From Devosia submarina (lineage in GTDB: Bacteria; Pseudomonadota; Alphaproteobacteria; Rhizobiales; Devosiaceae): 64,000 nt of DNA. The notes beneath the pieces were generated by a model. It had not been told where the DNA came from and ran no database searches. It saw only the letters and a list, made by a program, of their open reading frames with translations. Both the position numbers and the translations under genes were made by a program. Within the stretch, counting starts at the first letter, position 1; every line of letters begins with the position of its first letter. The stretch covers positions 124,001 to 188,000 of the forward strand of contig NZ_PYWB01000006.1 in NCBI RefSeq assembly GCF_003056345.1, written 5' to 3'. Below are positions 17,799 to 26,707 of this stretch, piece by piece.

Positions 17799-19718
17799 AT
17801 GCGCAAAGATCGACGCTATCCCATCGGTGCCGAACCCATTGCGGACGGCGTTTCCTTTCGCGTCTGGGCGCCCGACCACCAAAGCGTTAGCCTTGTGCTG
17901 GACAATGGCCAGGAGCACGCGTTCGAGCCCGAGGAGAGCGGCTATTGGAGCTTGTTCGCTCCGGGGCTTGGGGCAGGGGCGCTCTATCGTTTCCGGCTGA
18001 GCGGCCGTAGCGAGCTTTTGCCGGACCCATGCTCGCGTTTTCAGCCGCAGGGCGTCGCCGGCCCCTCCATGGCTGTTGACCCCACCACATTCGAGTGGTC
18101 GGACGCGAACTGGGCTGGCCCGCGGCGACAAGCGGTTTATTATGAACTTCACATCGGCACCTTCACCCAAGAGGGAACCTTAGCCGCAGCCACCGAAAAG
18201 CTCGCCTGGCTGAGGGATGTGGGCGTAACCATCATCGAGCTGATGCCGCTCAACACCTGCGTCGGCTCATTTGGCTGGGGCTATGACGGGGTGCTGCTTT
18301 TTGCGCCTACGCCCAATTACGGCACGCCCGACGATCTCCGGCGGTTCATCGACCGCGCCCATGCATTGGGCTTAGGTGTCATCCATGACGTGGTCTACAA
18401 CCATTTCGGCCCCGGTGAGATCTGCCCGCTCTATGCCGCAGATTATTTCAGCGGCCGCCCCGCCAACGAGTGGGGCAAAAGCATGAACTTTGATGGACCT
18501 AACAGTGCTCCGGTCCGGGAGTTCTTTTGCAGTAATGCGGCCTACTGGATCGACGAATTCCACTTTGACGGACTCCGCATCGACGCAACGCAGGCACTTC
18601 AGGATGATGGTCCAGAGCACATCATATCAGCCTTGAGCAAGGCGGCTCGTGCCGCTGCTGGCTCCCGCTCCATTGTTCTTGTCAGCGAAAACGAGCCGCA
18701 GCAGAGCTATCAGGTGCGCTCGTCCGCAAAGGGCAAGGGCTATGGGCTGGACGCTCTTTGGAACGATGATTTCCACCACTCTGCACGCGTTGCTTTGACT
18801 GGCCGGAGCGAAGCCTATTTTCACGATCATCTCGGCCGTGCCCAGGAGTTCGTGTCAGCTGCGAAATATGGCTTTTTGTTTCAGGGACAGCGTTATGACT
18901 GGCAAGACGCCAACCGTGGCCATTTTGGTTTGGATCTGCTGCCCGACAACTTCATTCACTTTATCCAAAACCATGACCAGATCGCAAACACGCCGGGCAG
19001 CCGCCGCATCTCACAACTGACCAGCCCAGCGCTCTTGCGCGCTGTTACCGCTCTCCTGCTCTTGGGGCCCCAATCACCCATGCTCTTCCAGGGGCAGGAA
19101 TTTGGCGCCACCACTAACTTCTACTACTTCCTGGATCAGCAAGGTGAGGTAGCCGCCGCGGTCGAAGCGGGACGAAAGGCCTTTGTCAGTCAGTTCCCCA
19201 GCCTGGATGAGAAGCAAGCGCTTGGGCACGTGCAACCTCCCCACGAGCGATCTACTTTTAATAGCTCAAAGCTTAATTGGACCGAGACCAAGCTGCACCA
19301 GCACATCGTAGAATTGCATCTAAACCTGTTGCAGTTGCGGCGGACCACGGCTGCCTTCCAGCGTAGCCAGCAGCAGCGCACCGTCGATGGCTCAACAATC
19401 AGTGAGAACGCGTTCCTGCTGCGCTATTTCGGTGAAAAGCAGCACGAAGACCGGCTGTTGTTGGTCAATCTGGGAAGCGATGTGAAGGTGCGGAGCATTC
19501 CCGACCCGCTTTACGCTCCTCCCACAGGCTATAAGTGGATCACAGCCTGGTCGAGTCAGGAGGTTCGCTATGGTGGCACTGGCCAGCGAAACGTAGACAC
19601 TGATGAGCCATGGGTGCTGACGGCTGAGACGGCGCTATTGTTTGCGCCGCAACAAGCTGCGCGCAAAGCTGTGCCCAGCAAGGAGTTCCTGGACGCGTAT
19701 CAATACAATCTGCGCTAG
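17799..19718 (+). CDS. treZ: Malto-oligosyltrehalose trehalohydrolase
   Basis: This 639-residue enzyme releases trehalose from maltooligosyl-trehalose. The N-terminal CBM48-like domain (about residues 8-100, VSFRVWAPDHQSVSLVL) is followed by a GH13 barrel with IHDVVYNHFGPGE, FDGLRIDATQAL, VLVSENEPQQ and FIQNHDQIANT, then a small beta domain. The size is slightly above the usual 580-620. The ATG at 17799 is chosen because the protein then begins with the conserved RRYPIGAEP stretch. TreZ normally works after TreY (maltooligosyl trehalose synthase); no treY is visible here, and the partner gene is an alpha-glucosidase instead. Confidence 0.9.
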   Translation: MRKDRRYPIGAEPIADGVSFRVWAPDHQSVSLVLDNGQEHAFEPEESGYWSLFAPGLGAGALYRFRLSGRSELLPDPCSRFQPQGVAGPSMAVDPTTFEWSDANWAGPRRQAVYYELHIGTFTQEGTLAAATEKLAWLRDVGVTIIELMPLNTCVGSFGWGYDGVLLFAPTPNYGTPDDLRRFIDRAHALGLGVIHDVVYNHFGPGEICPLYAADYFSGRPANEWGKSMNFDGPNSAPVREFFCSNAAYWIDEFHFDGLRIDATQALQDDGPEHIISALSKAARAAAGSRSIVLVSENEPQQSYQVRSSAKGKGYGLDALWNDDFHHSARVALTGRSEAYFHDHLGRAQEFVSAAKYGFLFQGQRYDWQDANRGHFGLDLLPDNFIHFIQNHDQIANTPGSRRISQLTSPALLRAVTALLLLGPQSPMLFQGQEFGATTNFYYFLDQQGEVAAAVEAGRKAFVSQFPSLDEKQALGHVQPPHERSTFNSSKLNWTETKLHQHIVELHLNLLQLRRTTAAFQRSQQQRTVDGSTISENAFLLRYFGEKQHEDRLLLVNLGSDVKVRSIPDPLYAPPTGYKWITAWSSQEVRYGGTGQRNVDTDEPWVLTAETALLFAPQQAARKAVPSKEFLDAYQYNLR

Positions 19719-20122
19719 GGCGCCGGTGCTTGCCAAATATCCCGGTAATGTCGAGAGGGTAGCGGAAGCCGTTTTTCGGTAAGCTCGGGTTTGTAGCTTT
19801 TCGCGCTTTGTCGCTACGGGTTTATTAGTTAGCGCATCGGGGTACATCGTAGCCGCGTTCAATAACGCATATTGCGATATTCCCGGCGACAATCCAGACG
19901 CACTAGCTCGGAGTGTGCTGGATGTCTGGCCGAGGAACGCACATTGCTGCGAACCGTAGCTTGCTTGCGTTCCCCTCCACCCTGATAAGTCGAACGTAGC
20001 AACGCTCCGTACAGCACGCTGACTTTTGGTGTCACATTTTAGCAACATTTATCTTGAATGGTCCGGCGAATTGGGTCAGGCTTTGCCTCCCGTCATGAAG
20101 TTGGAGTGCCGTCGGGCATTTA
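19719..20122. other. Intergenic stretch between treZ and ntrY
   Basis: No gene was recognised in these 404 bases: all frames are short and none begins with a convincing ribosome site. A small hairpin, GCGTT-caat-AACGC, lies at 19855-19868, too weak to call a terminator. In many Rhizobiales ntrB and ntrC precede ntrY; nothing resembling them is left here, so the ntrY promoter probably lies in the last part of this stretch. Confidence 0.6.
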
Positions 20123-22459
20123 ATGAGCGAAGCAGCCAGCATCGGCAATGAACCGCAGGTCGCAAGAGCGGCCGATATAATCCCGGTTATCCGACCGTCT
20201 TTCCCGACGAAGCGCAGCAACAGGGCGTTGCGCGTGCTCGGGCTCGTTGTGGTCACGGCATCGGTGCTGATGTCGTCACTGTCGTTCCTGATTCTCTCCG
20301 GCACGACCAATATCGAGCCGTCCACCACCATGTGGACCGTGATCTGGATCGTGACGGGCATTCTTGTGTTGCTGATGATTGCCCTTGTGGTGACGGAAGC
20401 GGTGTTGCTGATACAGGCGCGCATTCAGCGACAGCCAGGCGCCGCCTTGCAGATCCGCATGGTGACCATGTTTGCCCTGGTGGCTGCGATTCCAGCTGCT
20501 TTGGTGGCAGTGGTCGCCACCATCGCGCTCAACCAGGGCCTGGACCAATGGTTTTCGGAGCGGACGCGCTCCATGGTGGAAAGCTCTCGTCTGGTTGCGC
20601 GCTCCTACATGCTGGAGCACGCACAGGTGTTGCGCGACGACGTGATCTGGGTCGCCACGGAACTTGAGCAGGCGCGTGGCACCTATGAGTCTGATAAAGA
20701 CCGCTTTCAGCGCATTTTGACGGCGCTGGCCGTGACGCGCTCGCTGCCGTTTACGTCGTTGGTGAATGCCAGGGGCGAAACGCTGATGCGTGCGCAGATT
20801 GCGGTGCAAGGTGCCTATCCGAAACTTCCGGATGGCATCACTGAGGGCCTGGTGGAGGGTATCCCGGCAGCGATCGCGCCCGGCCGGATCAACCTTGTCG
20901 GTTCGGTTATCAAGCTGCGCGGCTATGACGATACTTATCTCTTTGTCGCCCGGCCGATGGAAGCCGAGGTGCTGGAATATATGCGACTGACGGACGAGAA
21001 CATTACCGAGTACCGGCAATATGCGTCCAACCGGCTGGTGTTTCAGATCACGTTCACCATCATGTATGTGGGCCTTGCCGTTGTTCTGCTGCTGGCGGCT
21101 CTTTGGACCGGCATTGCGCTTGCCAACCGTTTCGTGGACCCGATCCGGAACCTGATGATTGCATCGAACCGAGTGAGAGGCGGCGATCTGGATATTCAGG
21201 TGCCGGTTCAGGAGGGCAGGGGCGATTTGCGCGATTTGTCCCACGGCTTCAACCGGATGACGCAACAGCTTAAATCACAGCGTGAAGCTCTCTTGACTGC
21301 CAACGAAATGAACGAGAAGCGCCGGCAGTTCACCGAAGCGGTGGTTGAGGGGGTGTCGGCGGGCATTATCGGACTTGATCCGTTTGGGGCGGTGACGCTG
21401 GTCAATGCTCGTGCCTGCGAGATGTTGGGACGCGATGAAATTGCCCTGATGGGTGAGCGCATTGAGGATGTGATGCCGCAACTGGCACCAATCCTCGAGC
21501 GGGCGCGGTCGGCTCGGCGCGGGCAGGTGCGTGATCAGATTCATCTTGGCAACGAGACCGACCGCCGTATCTACCAGGTGCAGCTAACACGTGAAGGATC
21601 TATCACCGAATCGAAGGGCTATGTGCTGACCTTTGACGACATCACGGACCTTGAATCCGCCCAGCGTACTAGTGCCTGGGCGGACGTGGCGCGGCGTATT
21701 GCCCATGAGATCAAGAACCCGCTGACACCTATCCAGCTTTCTGCGGAGCGACTGCGGCGGCGTTATGGCTCGAAGCTCGAGGACGATCGGGACGTCTTCG
21801 ACAAGTGCATCAATACGATCGTGCGTCAGGTCGGGGATATCGGCCGCATGGTCGACGAGTTTTCAGCCTTCGCCCGGATGCCCGAGGCTGCGCCAGAGAA
21901 GGCCGATCTGTCCGATACGATCCGCCAGGCGGTGTTCCTGGAAAGCGTTCGGCTACCCGAAGTGGTGATCCACACCGATATCCCGCAGCAGCCGATCTTT
22001 GCGTGGTTCGATACGCGCCTCATCTCTCAGTCTTTGACAAACCTTATCAAGAACGCGGTAGAAGCTTTTGAGAGTGTTGATAAATCGGGTGACTGGACGC
22101 CCACAATCCAGGTGCAGGCACAGGTTGAGGGCAATTACGCCCGGGTGGCCGTGTCCGACAATGGCAAGGGCTGGCCTAGGGAAAACCGGCAGCGGCTGCT
22201 TGAGCCCTATATGACTACGCGAGAAAAAGGGACCGGACTTGGCCTCGCCATCGTTGCCAAGATCATCGAACAGCACGGCGGCATCGTGGAGCTGGTGGAT
22301 GCCGAGCCTGATCCCACCGGGCGCGTTGGCGCCTGTGTGACCTTTACCCTGCCGCTGGACGCGAGCGTGACGCCGCAGGCGGCAGAAGGGCAAGCCATGC
22401 TGGCTGCTCCAACGGAATCAAAAGAGGAGCCGCTGTACCCAGCGGCAGTACATAAATAA
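20123..22459 (+). CDS. ntrY: Nitrogen regulation sensor histidine kinase NtrY
   Basis: This 778-residue inner-membrane kinase shows the full NtrY layout: three N-terminal membrane segments (about 35-57, 68-95, 110-137), a periplasmic domain (about 138-305), a fourth segment (about 310-335), HAMP, PAS (about 400-500), HisKA with the phospho-acceptor His528 in ARRIAHEIKNPLTPIQLSAE, and HATPase with SLTNLIKNAVEAF, VSDNGKGWP and EKGTGLGLAIVAK. NtrY phosphorylates NtrX and has been linked to nitrogen, redox and envelope control in Alphaproteobacteria. The stop overlaps the ntrX ATG by one base. Confidence 0.95.
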   Translation: MSEAASIGNEPQVARAADIIPVIRPSFPTKRSNRALRVLGLVVVTASVLMSSLSFLILSGTTNIEPSTTMWTVIWIVTGILVLLMIALVVTEAVLLIQARIQRQPGAALQIRMVTMFALVAAIPAALVAVVATIALNQGLDQWFSERTRSMVESSRLVARSYMLEHAQVLRDDVIWVATELEQARGTYESDKDRFQRILTALAVTRSLPFTSLVNARGETLMRAQIAVQGAYPKLPDGITEGLVEGIPAAIAPGRINLVGSVIKLRGYDDTYLFVARPMEAEVLEYMRLTDENITEYRQYASNRLVFQITFTIMYVGLAVVLLLAALWTGIALANRFVDPIRNLMIASNRVRGGDLDIQVPVQEGRGDLRDLSHGFNRMTQQLKSQREALLTANEMNEKRRQFTEAVVEGVSAGIIGLDPFGAVTLVNARACEMLGRDEIALMGERIEDVMPQLAPILERARSARRGQVRDQIHLGNETDRRIYQVQLTREGSITESKGYVLTFDDITDLESAQRTSAWADVARRIAHEIKNPLTPIQLSAERLRRRYGSKLEDDRDVFDKCINTIVRQVGDIGRMVDEFSAFARMPEAAPEKADLSDTIRQAVFLESVRLPEVVIHTDIPQQPIFAWFDTRLISQSLTNLIKNAVEAFESVDKSGDWTPTIQVQAQVEGNYARVAVSDNGKGWPRENRQRLLEPYMTTREKGTGLGLAIVAKIIEQHGGIVELVDAEPDPTGRVGACVTFTLPLDASVTPQAAEGQAMLAAPTESKEEPLYPAAVHK

Positions 22460-23841
22460 TGGCACTCGACATCCTCATCATCGATGACGAAGACGATATT
22501 CGCGAACTGATCGCTGGCATTCTGGAGGATGAGGGCTATGAGGCCCGTCAGGCGCATGACGCGGACAGTGGCCTCAATGAAATCGCGCGCCGACGGCCAA
22601 GTCTGGTGTTCCTCGATATCTGGATGCAGGGTTCGCGGTTAGATGGGTTGCAACTGCTGGATGTGTTCCAGAGCCAGCATCCGGACATGCCGGTGGTGAT
22701 GATTTCGGGGCACGGCAATGTGGAAACGGCCGTGTCTGCCATCCGTCGCGGCGCGTACGACTATATCGAAAAGCCCTTCAAAATCGACCGGCTGCTGCAC
22801 ATTACGCAACGCGCCATGGAAGCAACGCGCTTGCGCAATGAGGTGGCAGAGCTCAAGGAGCGCTCGTCGTCCAAAAGCGTAGAGATGGCCGGTAACTCAC
22901 CGGCGCTTCAGCAGGTAAAAGCGACGATCGAGAAATCGGCACCTACTAACTCGCGTATCTTTATTTCTGGGCCGTCTGGGGCGGGCAAGGGCTTGGTGGC
23001 CCGTCTGATTCACCAACGTAGCCCGCGTGCTGATGCGCCATTCGTGGAAATAAACGCCTCGCTCTATGCGCCCGAAGAAGTGCCCATTGTATTATTCGGG
23101 CGCGAAAGCCGTGAAAAGACGGGCATTCCGAAGGTCGAGGTTGGTGCGCTGGAACGCGCTCACGGCGGAACGCTTTATCTCTCGGAGGTGACGACATTGC
23201 CGCCGCAGACGCAGTCGGCCTTGTTGCGCACGTTGGTGGAAAACCGCTTCAACCGAGTAGGTGGTACGCAGGCCGTACCGATCGACGTGCGCATTATTGC
23301 GGCCAGTTCACAGAATGTCGCAGCACAGATCGAGGCGGGTGAGTTCCGCTCCGATTTGTTCCACAGGCTCTCCATTGTGCCGCTACCACTTACGCCTCTC
23401 AAAGAGCGACGCGAGGACGTGCCACCGCTGGTCAATGTCTTCATCGAGCAGATCTGCCGTATGCACAATCTGCAGCGCATGACGATTGGCGATGATGCCA
23501 TGGCCGTGCTGCAGGCGCAGGAATGGCCCGGCAATGCGCGGCAGCTCAGGAATTCCATCGAGCGCCTCCTGATCCTGATGAAAGATCAGCAGCCGGAAGG
23601 AAATGTGATTTCCGCAGCTATGCTGCCATCCGACATCGGCGAAGTTCTGCCAACGGTCGGTGACACCGATGCTTCGGCGCATTTGATGAGCCTACCACTG
23701 CGTGATGCCCGCGAGGTCTTCGAGCGGCAATATCTGCTTGCACAGATCGAACGCTTTGGCGGCAACATTTCCAAGACTGCCGAGTTTGTGGGAATGGAGC
23801 GGAGCGCCTTGCATCGCAAGATCAAGTCGCTCGGCTTGTGA
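22459..23841 (+). CDS. ntrX: Nitrogen assimilation response regulator NtrX
   Basis: This 460-residue regulator has a receiver domain with the acceptor Asp53 (LVFLDIWMQGS), an AAA+ domain with Walker A GPSGAGKGLVAR, and a Fis-type helix-turn-helix at the end (GGNISKTAEFVGMERSALHRK). The region where sigma-54 activators carry GAFTGA is replaced by a divergent text around LFGRESREKTG, as is known for alphaproteobacterial NtrX, so it probably does not act as a classical sigma-54 activator. It is translationally coupled to ntrY and followed 183 bases later by hfq, a widely shared order. Confidence 0.95.
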   Translation: MALDILIIDDEDDIRELIAGILEDEGYEARQAHDADSGLNEIARRRPSLVFLDIWMQGSRLDGLQLLDVFQSQHPDMPVVMISGHGNVETAVSAIRRGAYDYIEKPFKIDRLLHITQRAMEATRLRNEVAELKERSSSKSVEMAGNSPALQQVKATIEKSAPTNSRIFISGPSGAGKGLVARLIHQRSPRADAPFVEINASLYAPEEVPIVLFGRESREKTGIPKVEVGALERAHGGTLYLSEVTTLPPQTQSALLRTLVENRFNRVGGTQAVPIDVRIIAASSQNVAAQIEAGEFRSDLFHRLSIVPLPLTPLKERREDVPPLVNVFIEQICRMHNLQRMTIGDDAMAVLQAQEWPGNARQLRNSIERLLILMKDQQPEGNVISAAMLPSDIGEVLPTVGDTDASAHLMSLPLRDAREVFERQYLLAQIERFGGNISKTAEFVGMERSALHRKIKSLGL

Positions 23842-24024
23842 GAGGTTGTCATTTATTTGTGGTTTGCCATGCATCCGGCGCGGGTAGGCACGAAAAATGA
23901 ACTGTGCCATAGTGTTTAACGCACGATGAAAACAGGTGCTCGTGGACTGTGCGGCAGTCTTGCCTAACGAGCAGGCATCGAAGCGAGAACGGCGACCATC
24001 AAAGCCGCAGAAAAAGAGGCCTAA

Positions 24025-24276
24025 ATGCCCAGCGAAAAGCAGCAGAACCTGCAGGATTCCTTCCTTAATCACGTTCGCAAACAAAAGGTGCCCGTCACGA
24101 TCTTTCTTGTGAACGGGGTGAAGTTGCAAGGTGTCATCACCTGGTTCGACAATTTCTGTCTTTTGTTGCGCCGGGATGCTCAGTCGCAACTTGTTTACAA
24201 GCACGCCATTTCTACCATCATGCCGGGCGCGCCGATCCAATTGTTTGATCCCGAGCAAAACCAGGACAGCGACTGA
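24025..24276 (+). CDS. hfq: RNA chaperone Hfq
   Basis: This 83-residue protein has both Sm motifs: Sm1 from [20 protein letters not shown] to [15 protein letters not shown], and Sm2 with [14 protein letters not shown] (the Lys-His of the RNA-binding face). It forms a ring-shaped hexamer that pairs small RNAs with mRNAs. The C-terminal tail is short, as usual in Alphaproteobacteria. An AAAGAGG ribosome site precedes the ATG. hflX starts 8 bases after its stop, so the two are co-transcribed. Confidence 0.97.
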   Translation: MPSEKQQNLQDSFLNHVRKQKVPVTIFLVNGVKLQGVITWFDNFCLLLRRDAQSQLVYKHAISTIMPGAPIQLFDPEQNQDSD

Positions 24277-24284
24277 ACAGTTCA

Positions 24285-25658
24285 ATGACGGATTTTGATG
24301 ACGAAGAGGCCGCCCTGAAAGGCGGCCCTCAGGCATTTGTAGACCGCCGCGCGAAGCCAACGCGCGCGGGCGTTGTGGTGCCGGACGTGCGCGGTCTTTC
24401 CTCGCAGCACGGGATTGATGCGCGCAAGTCCGAGTTCGACGGGTTGGCTGATGCGATTGGGCTCGAGATCGTCTTCTCCGAGGTCGTGAAGGTCCGTGAG
24501 ATCAAGCCTGCCACCTTTGTCGGTGGCGGTACGGTGCAGACGCTGGCAGAGCGGGTAGAGGCGGAAGAAATCGATCTTCTGCTGGTGGATGCTGCTCTAA
24601 CCGCGATCCAGCAACGCAATCTGGAAAAAGAAACGGGCGCCAAGGTTTTGGATCGCACCGGGCTGATCCTAGAAATCTTCGGCGAGCGCGCTGCAACGCG
24701 CGAGGGCGTGTTGCAGGTAGAACTGGCCCTCCTCAACTACCAGAAGGGGCGCCTTGTGCGATCCTGGACGCACCTCGAGCGCCAGCGCGGCAGCGGTGGC
24801 TATGGCTTCATGGGTGGTCCGGGCGAAACGCAGATCGAAAGTGACCGTAGGCAGATTTCAGACCGGATCGTTCTGCTGGAAGACCGGCTCGACAAGGTCA
24901 AGAAGACGCGCGCGCAACAGCGTTCGCAACGCAGCGAAATGCCTGTGGTGGCGCTTGTTGGTTATACCAATGCCGGCAAGTCCACGCTGTTCAATGCGCT
25001 CACCGGCTCGGATGTGTTTGCCAAGGATCTCCTGTTTGCGACGCTGGACACCACGATCCGCAAGCTTGAACTGCCGCATGGCCGTGAGGTGATGTTGAGC
25101 GACACGGTGGGCTTCGTCGCTGATCTCCCTACCGATCTGGTGGCAGCGTTCCGCGCGACCCTCGAAGAGGTGCTAGAGGCCGATGTGATCCTGCACGCTC
25201 GTGACATCGCCAATCCGGACCATCTGGCGCAAGCGCAGGATGTACTCAAGGTTCTGGGTGATTTGGGCGTTTCACCTGAAACAACTCCAATCATTGAAGT
25301 CTGGAACAAGATAGATCTGCTGGGGCAGGGCGATCTCGATTTGGATGATCTGCTTTCCAATATTGCTCCGGCAGGTAAGGTGGCCAGCGTTGTTCCAGTG
25401 TCGGCAGTAAGTGGGCGCGGGCTCGACGAGCTCAAGCTCGCGATCGAAACGGCACTCGGGGAAAAGAGCCGCACCTATCATGTGCACGTGCCCCACACGG
25501 CCGGCGCCGATATCGGGTGGCTCCACTCCCACGCCGAAATCATATCGCGCGATGAGCCAAACGAGCAGGGTTCGGGCTTCGTTGTGCGGGTCGAGCCCCG
25601 CCACAGGGCTGCATTTGTGGAGCGGTTCAATGGACGGATCGAGAACCCGGACGCCTAG
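24285..25658 (+). CDS. hflX: Ribosome-associated GTPase HflX
   Basis: This 457-residue GTPase has the HflX N-terminal domain with a glycine-rich loop (GSGGYGFMGGPGETQIESDR near residues 165-190), a coiled-coil linker, and a G domain with G1 GYTNAGKSTLFN (about 226-237), G3 DTVGF and G4 NKID. HflX splits stalled or heat-damaged ribosomes. It follows hfq in one operon. Its TAG stop and the stop of the convergent mazG gene share the bases CTAG, so the two genes overlap by four bases at their 3' ends. Confidence 0.96.
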   Translation: MTDFDDEEAALKGGPQAFVDRRAKPTRAGVVVPDVRGLSSQHGIDARKSEFDGLADAIGLEIVFSEVVKVREIKPATFVGGGTVQTLAERVEAEEIDLLLVDAALTAIQQRNLEKETGAKVLDRTGLILEIFGERAATREGVLQVELALLNYQKGRLVRSWTHLERQRGSGGYGFMGGPGETQIESDRRQISDRIVLLEDRLDKVKKTRAQQRSQRSEMPVVALVGYTNAGKSTLFNALTGSDVFAKDLLFATLDTTIRKLELPHGREVMLSDTVGFVADLPTDLVAAFRATLEEVLEADVILHARDIANPDHLAQAQDVLKVLGDLGVSPETTPIIEVWNKIDLLGQGDLDLDDLLSNIAPAGKVASVVPVSAVSGRGLDELKLAIETALGEKSRTYHVHVPHTAGADIGWLHSHAEIISRDEPNEQGSGFVVRVEPRHRAAFVERFNGRIENPDA

Positions 25659-26464
25659 AGCTTGTCGGCGGCCCTGATCTCGTTCCAGTAGGCGTCGAGC
25701 CTGTCCAAGCCTGCCTCGGATGGCGCGACACTATCCTCGCGGCAGCGCGCCTCCACATGGTGGAAGCGGCGGGTGAATTTGTGGTTGGCGTCGCGTAAGG
25801 CCGCTTCAGCGTCTACACCGGCTTTCCGCGCCAGATTTGCCACGGCAAACAGCAGGTCGCCGATTTCCTCGTGCACGGCGTCCTTGTTGCCTGACGCCTG
25901 CGCCTCCTTGACTTCCCCCAGTTCCTCTTCGACCTTGGCGAGCACGGCATCGAAGTCGGACCAGTCAAAGCCGATCTTGGCCGCGCGCTTGGTCAGCTTT
26001 TCAGCGCGTGCGAGGGCGGGAAGCACCTGGGGAACATCATCAAGCAGGGACGGTTCAGTGTTTCCCTTGCGCTGGGCTTTGGCAGCGCGCTCGTCGAGCT
26101 TGATGGCTTCCCATTGGCCTTTAGCGGCCTCGGCAGAGTTGGCAGCTTCTTCGCCAAATACGTGGGGGTGGCGGCGGATTAGCTTTTCGGTCACGCTATA
26201 GATTACGTCCCCGATGTCGAAATATCCGGCCTCGCTCGCCATCTGGGCGTGAAAGATCGGCTGGAACAGCAAGTCTCCTAGTTCCTCGCGCAGATCGGCC
26301 CAGTCCTGCCGCTCGATGGCATCGGAGACCTCATAGGCCTCCTCGATCGTGTAGTGGCGGATGCTGGAAAAGTCCTGTTCGAGGTCCCAGGGACAACCTC
26401 CGTCGGGGTTCCGTAATGCGGCCATGATCTCGATCAGACGGGATATGTCACGGGAGGGCTGCAT
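25655..26464 (-). CDS. mazG: Nucleoside triphosphate pyrophosphohydrolase MazG
   Basis: This 269-residue all-alpha enzyme hydrolyses (d)NTPs to monophosphates and pyrophosphate. The N-terminal MazG domain shows GGCPWDLEQDFSSIRHYTIEE and the Mg-binding EELGDLLFQPIFHA motif; a second MazG copy follows with EEIGDLLFAVANLARKAG. It is full length compared with E. coli (263 residues). It is convergent with hflX and divergent from the Gly/Asn-rich protein gene, with a long inverted repeat in the space upstream of its start. Confidence 0.96.
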   Translation of the reverse strand: MQPSRDISRLIEIMAALRNPDGGCPWDLEQDFSSIRHYTIEEAYEVSDAIERQDWADLREELGDLLFQPIFHAQMASEAGYFDIGDVIYSVTEKLIRRHPHVFGEEAANSAEAAKGQWEAIKLDERAAKAQRKGNTEPSLLDDVPQVLPALARAEKLTKRAAKIGFDWSDFDAVLAKVEEELGEVKEAQASGNKDAVHEEIGDLLFAVANLARKAGVDAEAALRDANHKFTRRFHHVEARCREDSVAPSEAGLDRLDAYWNEIRAADKL

Positions 26465-26519
26465 GATGTCTCGGCCTTGAGGAATCTGCCGGCAAGTTTA
26501 GCAGCTATAGGGGAACGCG

Positions 26520-26577
26520 CCAGCCAGCCGGCATCAGAAACGCGGGGGGCGGTTTGCTGTTGATGCCGGCTGGCTGG
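26520..26577. repeat. Perfect 17-bp inverted repeat with 24-base spacer
   Basis: CCAGCCAGCCGGCATCA at 26520-26536 and its exact complement at 26561-26577 enclose a G-rich 24-base loop. As RNA this would be a very stable hairpin of 58 nt. It lies between two divergent genes (mazG and the Gly/Asn-rich protein), so it is not the terminator of either; it would be at the 5' side of both transcripts or form its own short RNA. Confidence 0.8.
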
Positions 26578-26667
26578 ACAACTTGCGCTGACGGCTATCC
26601 GCATGGGAGTTTGAACGCCAACAACACGAGACTAGCACGCGAGGGGTGACCGATGCATGAGTGGGTT

Positions 26668-26685
26668 TGTCAGCGAACTGTCAGC
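26668..26685 (+). promoter_or_regulatory. Candidate Pho-box-like direct repeat (OmpR/PhoB-type operator)
   Basis: Two copies of TGTCAGC start at 26668 and 26679, exactly 11 bases apart, with AAC before the second. The known PhoB box is also two TGTCA half-sites 11 bases apart. The gene set downstream includes an OmpR-family regulator, which would fit autoregulation. It lies 23 bases before the ATG used for the Gly/Asn-rich protein, but inside the alternative longer frame beginning at 26657. Confidence 0.4.
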
Positions 26686-26707
26686 TAGACGGGACTACAA
26701 GAGCCGG

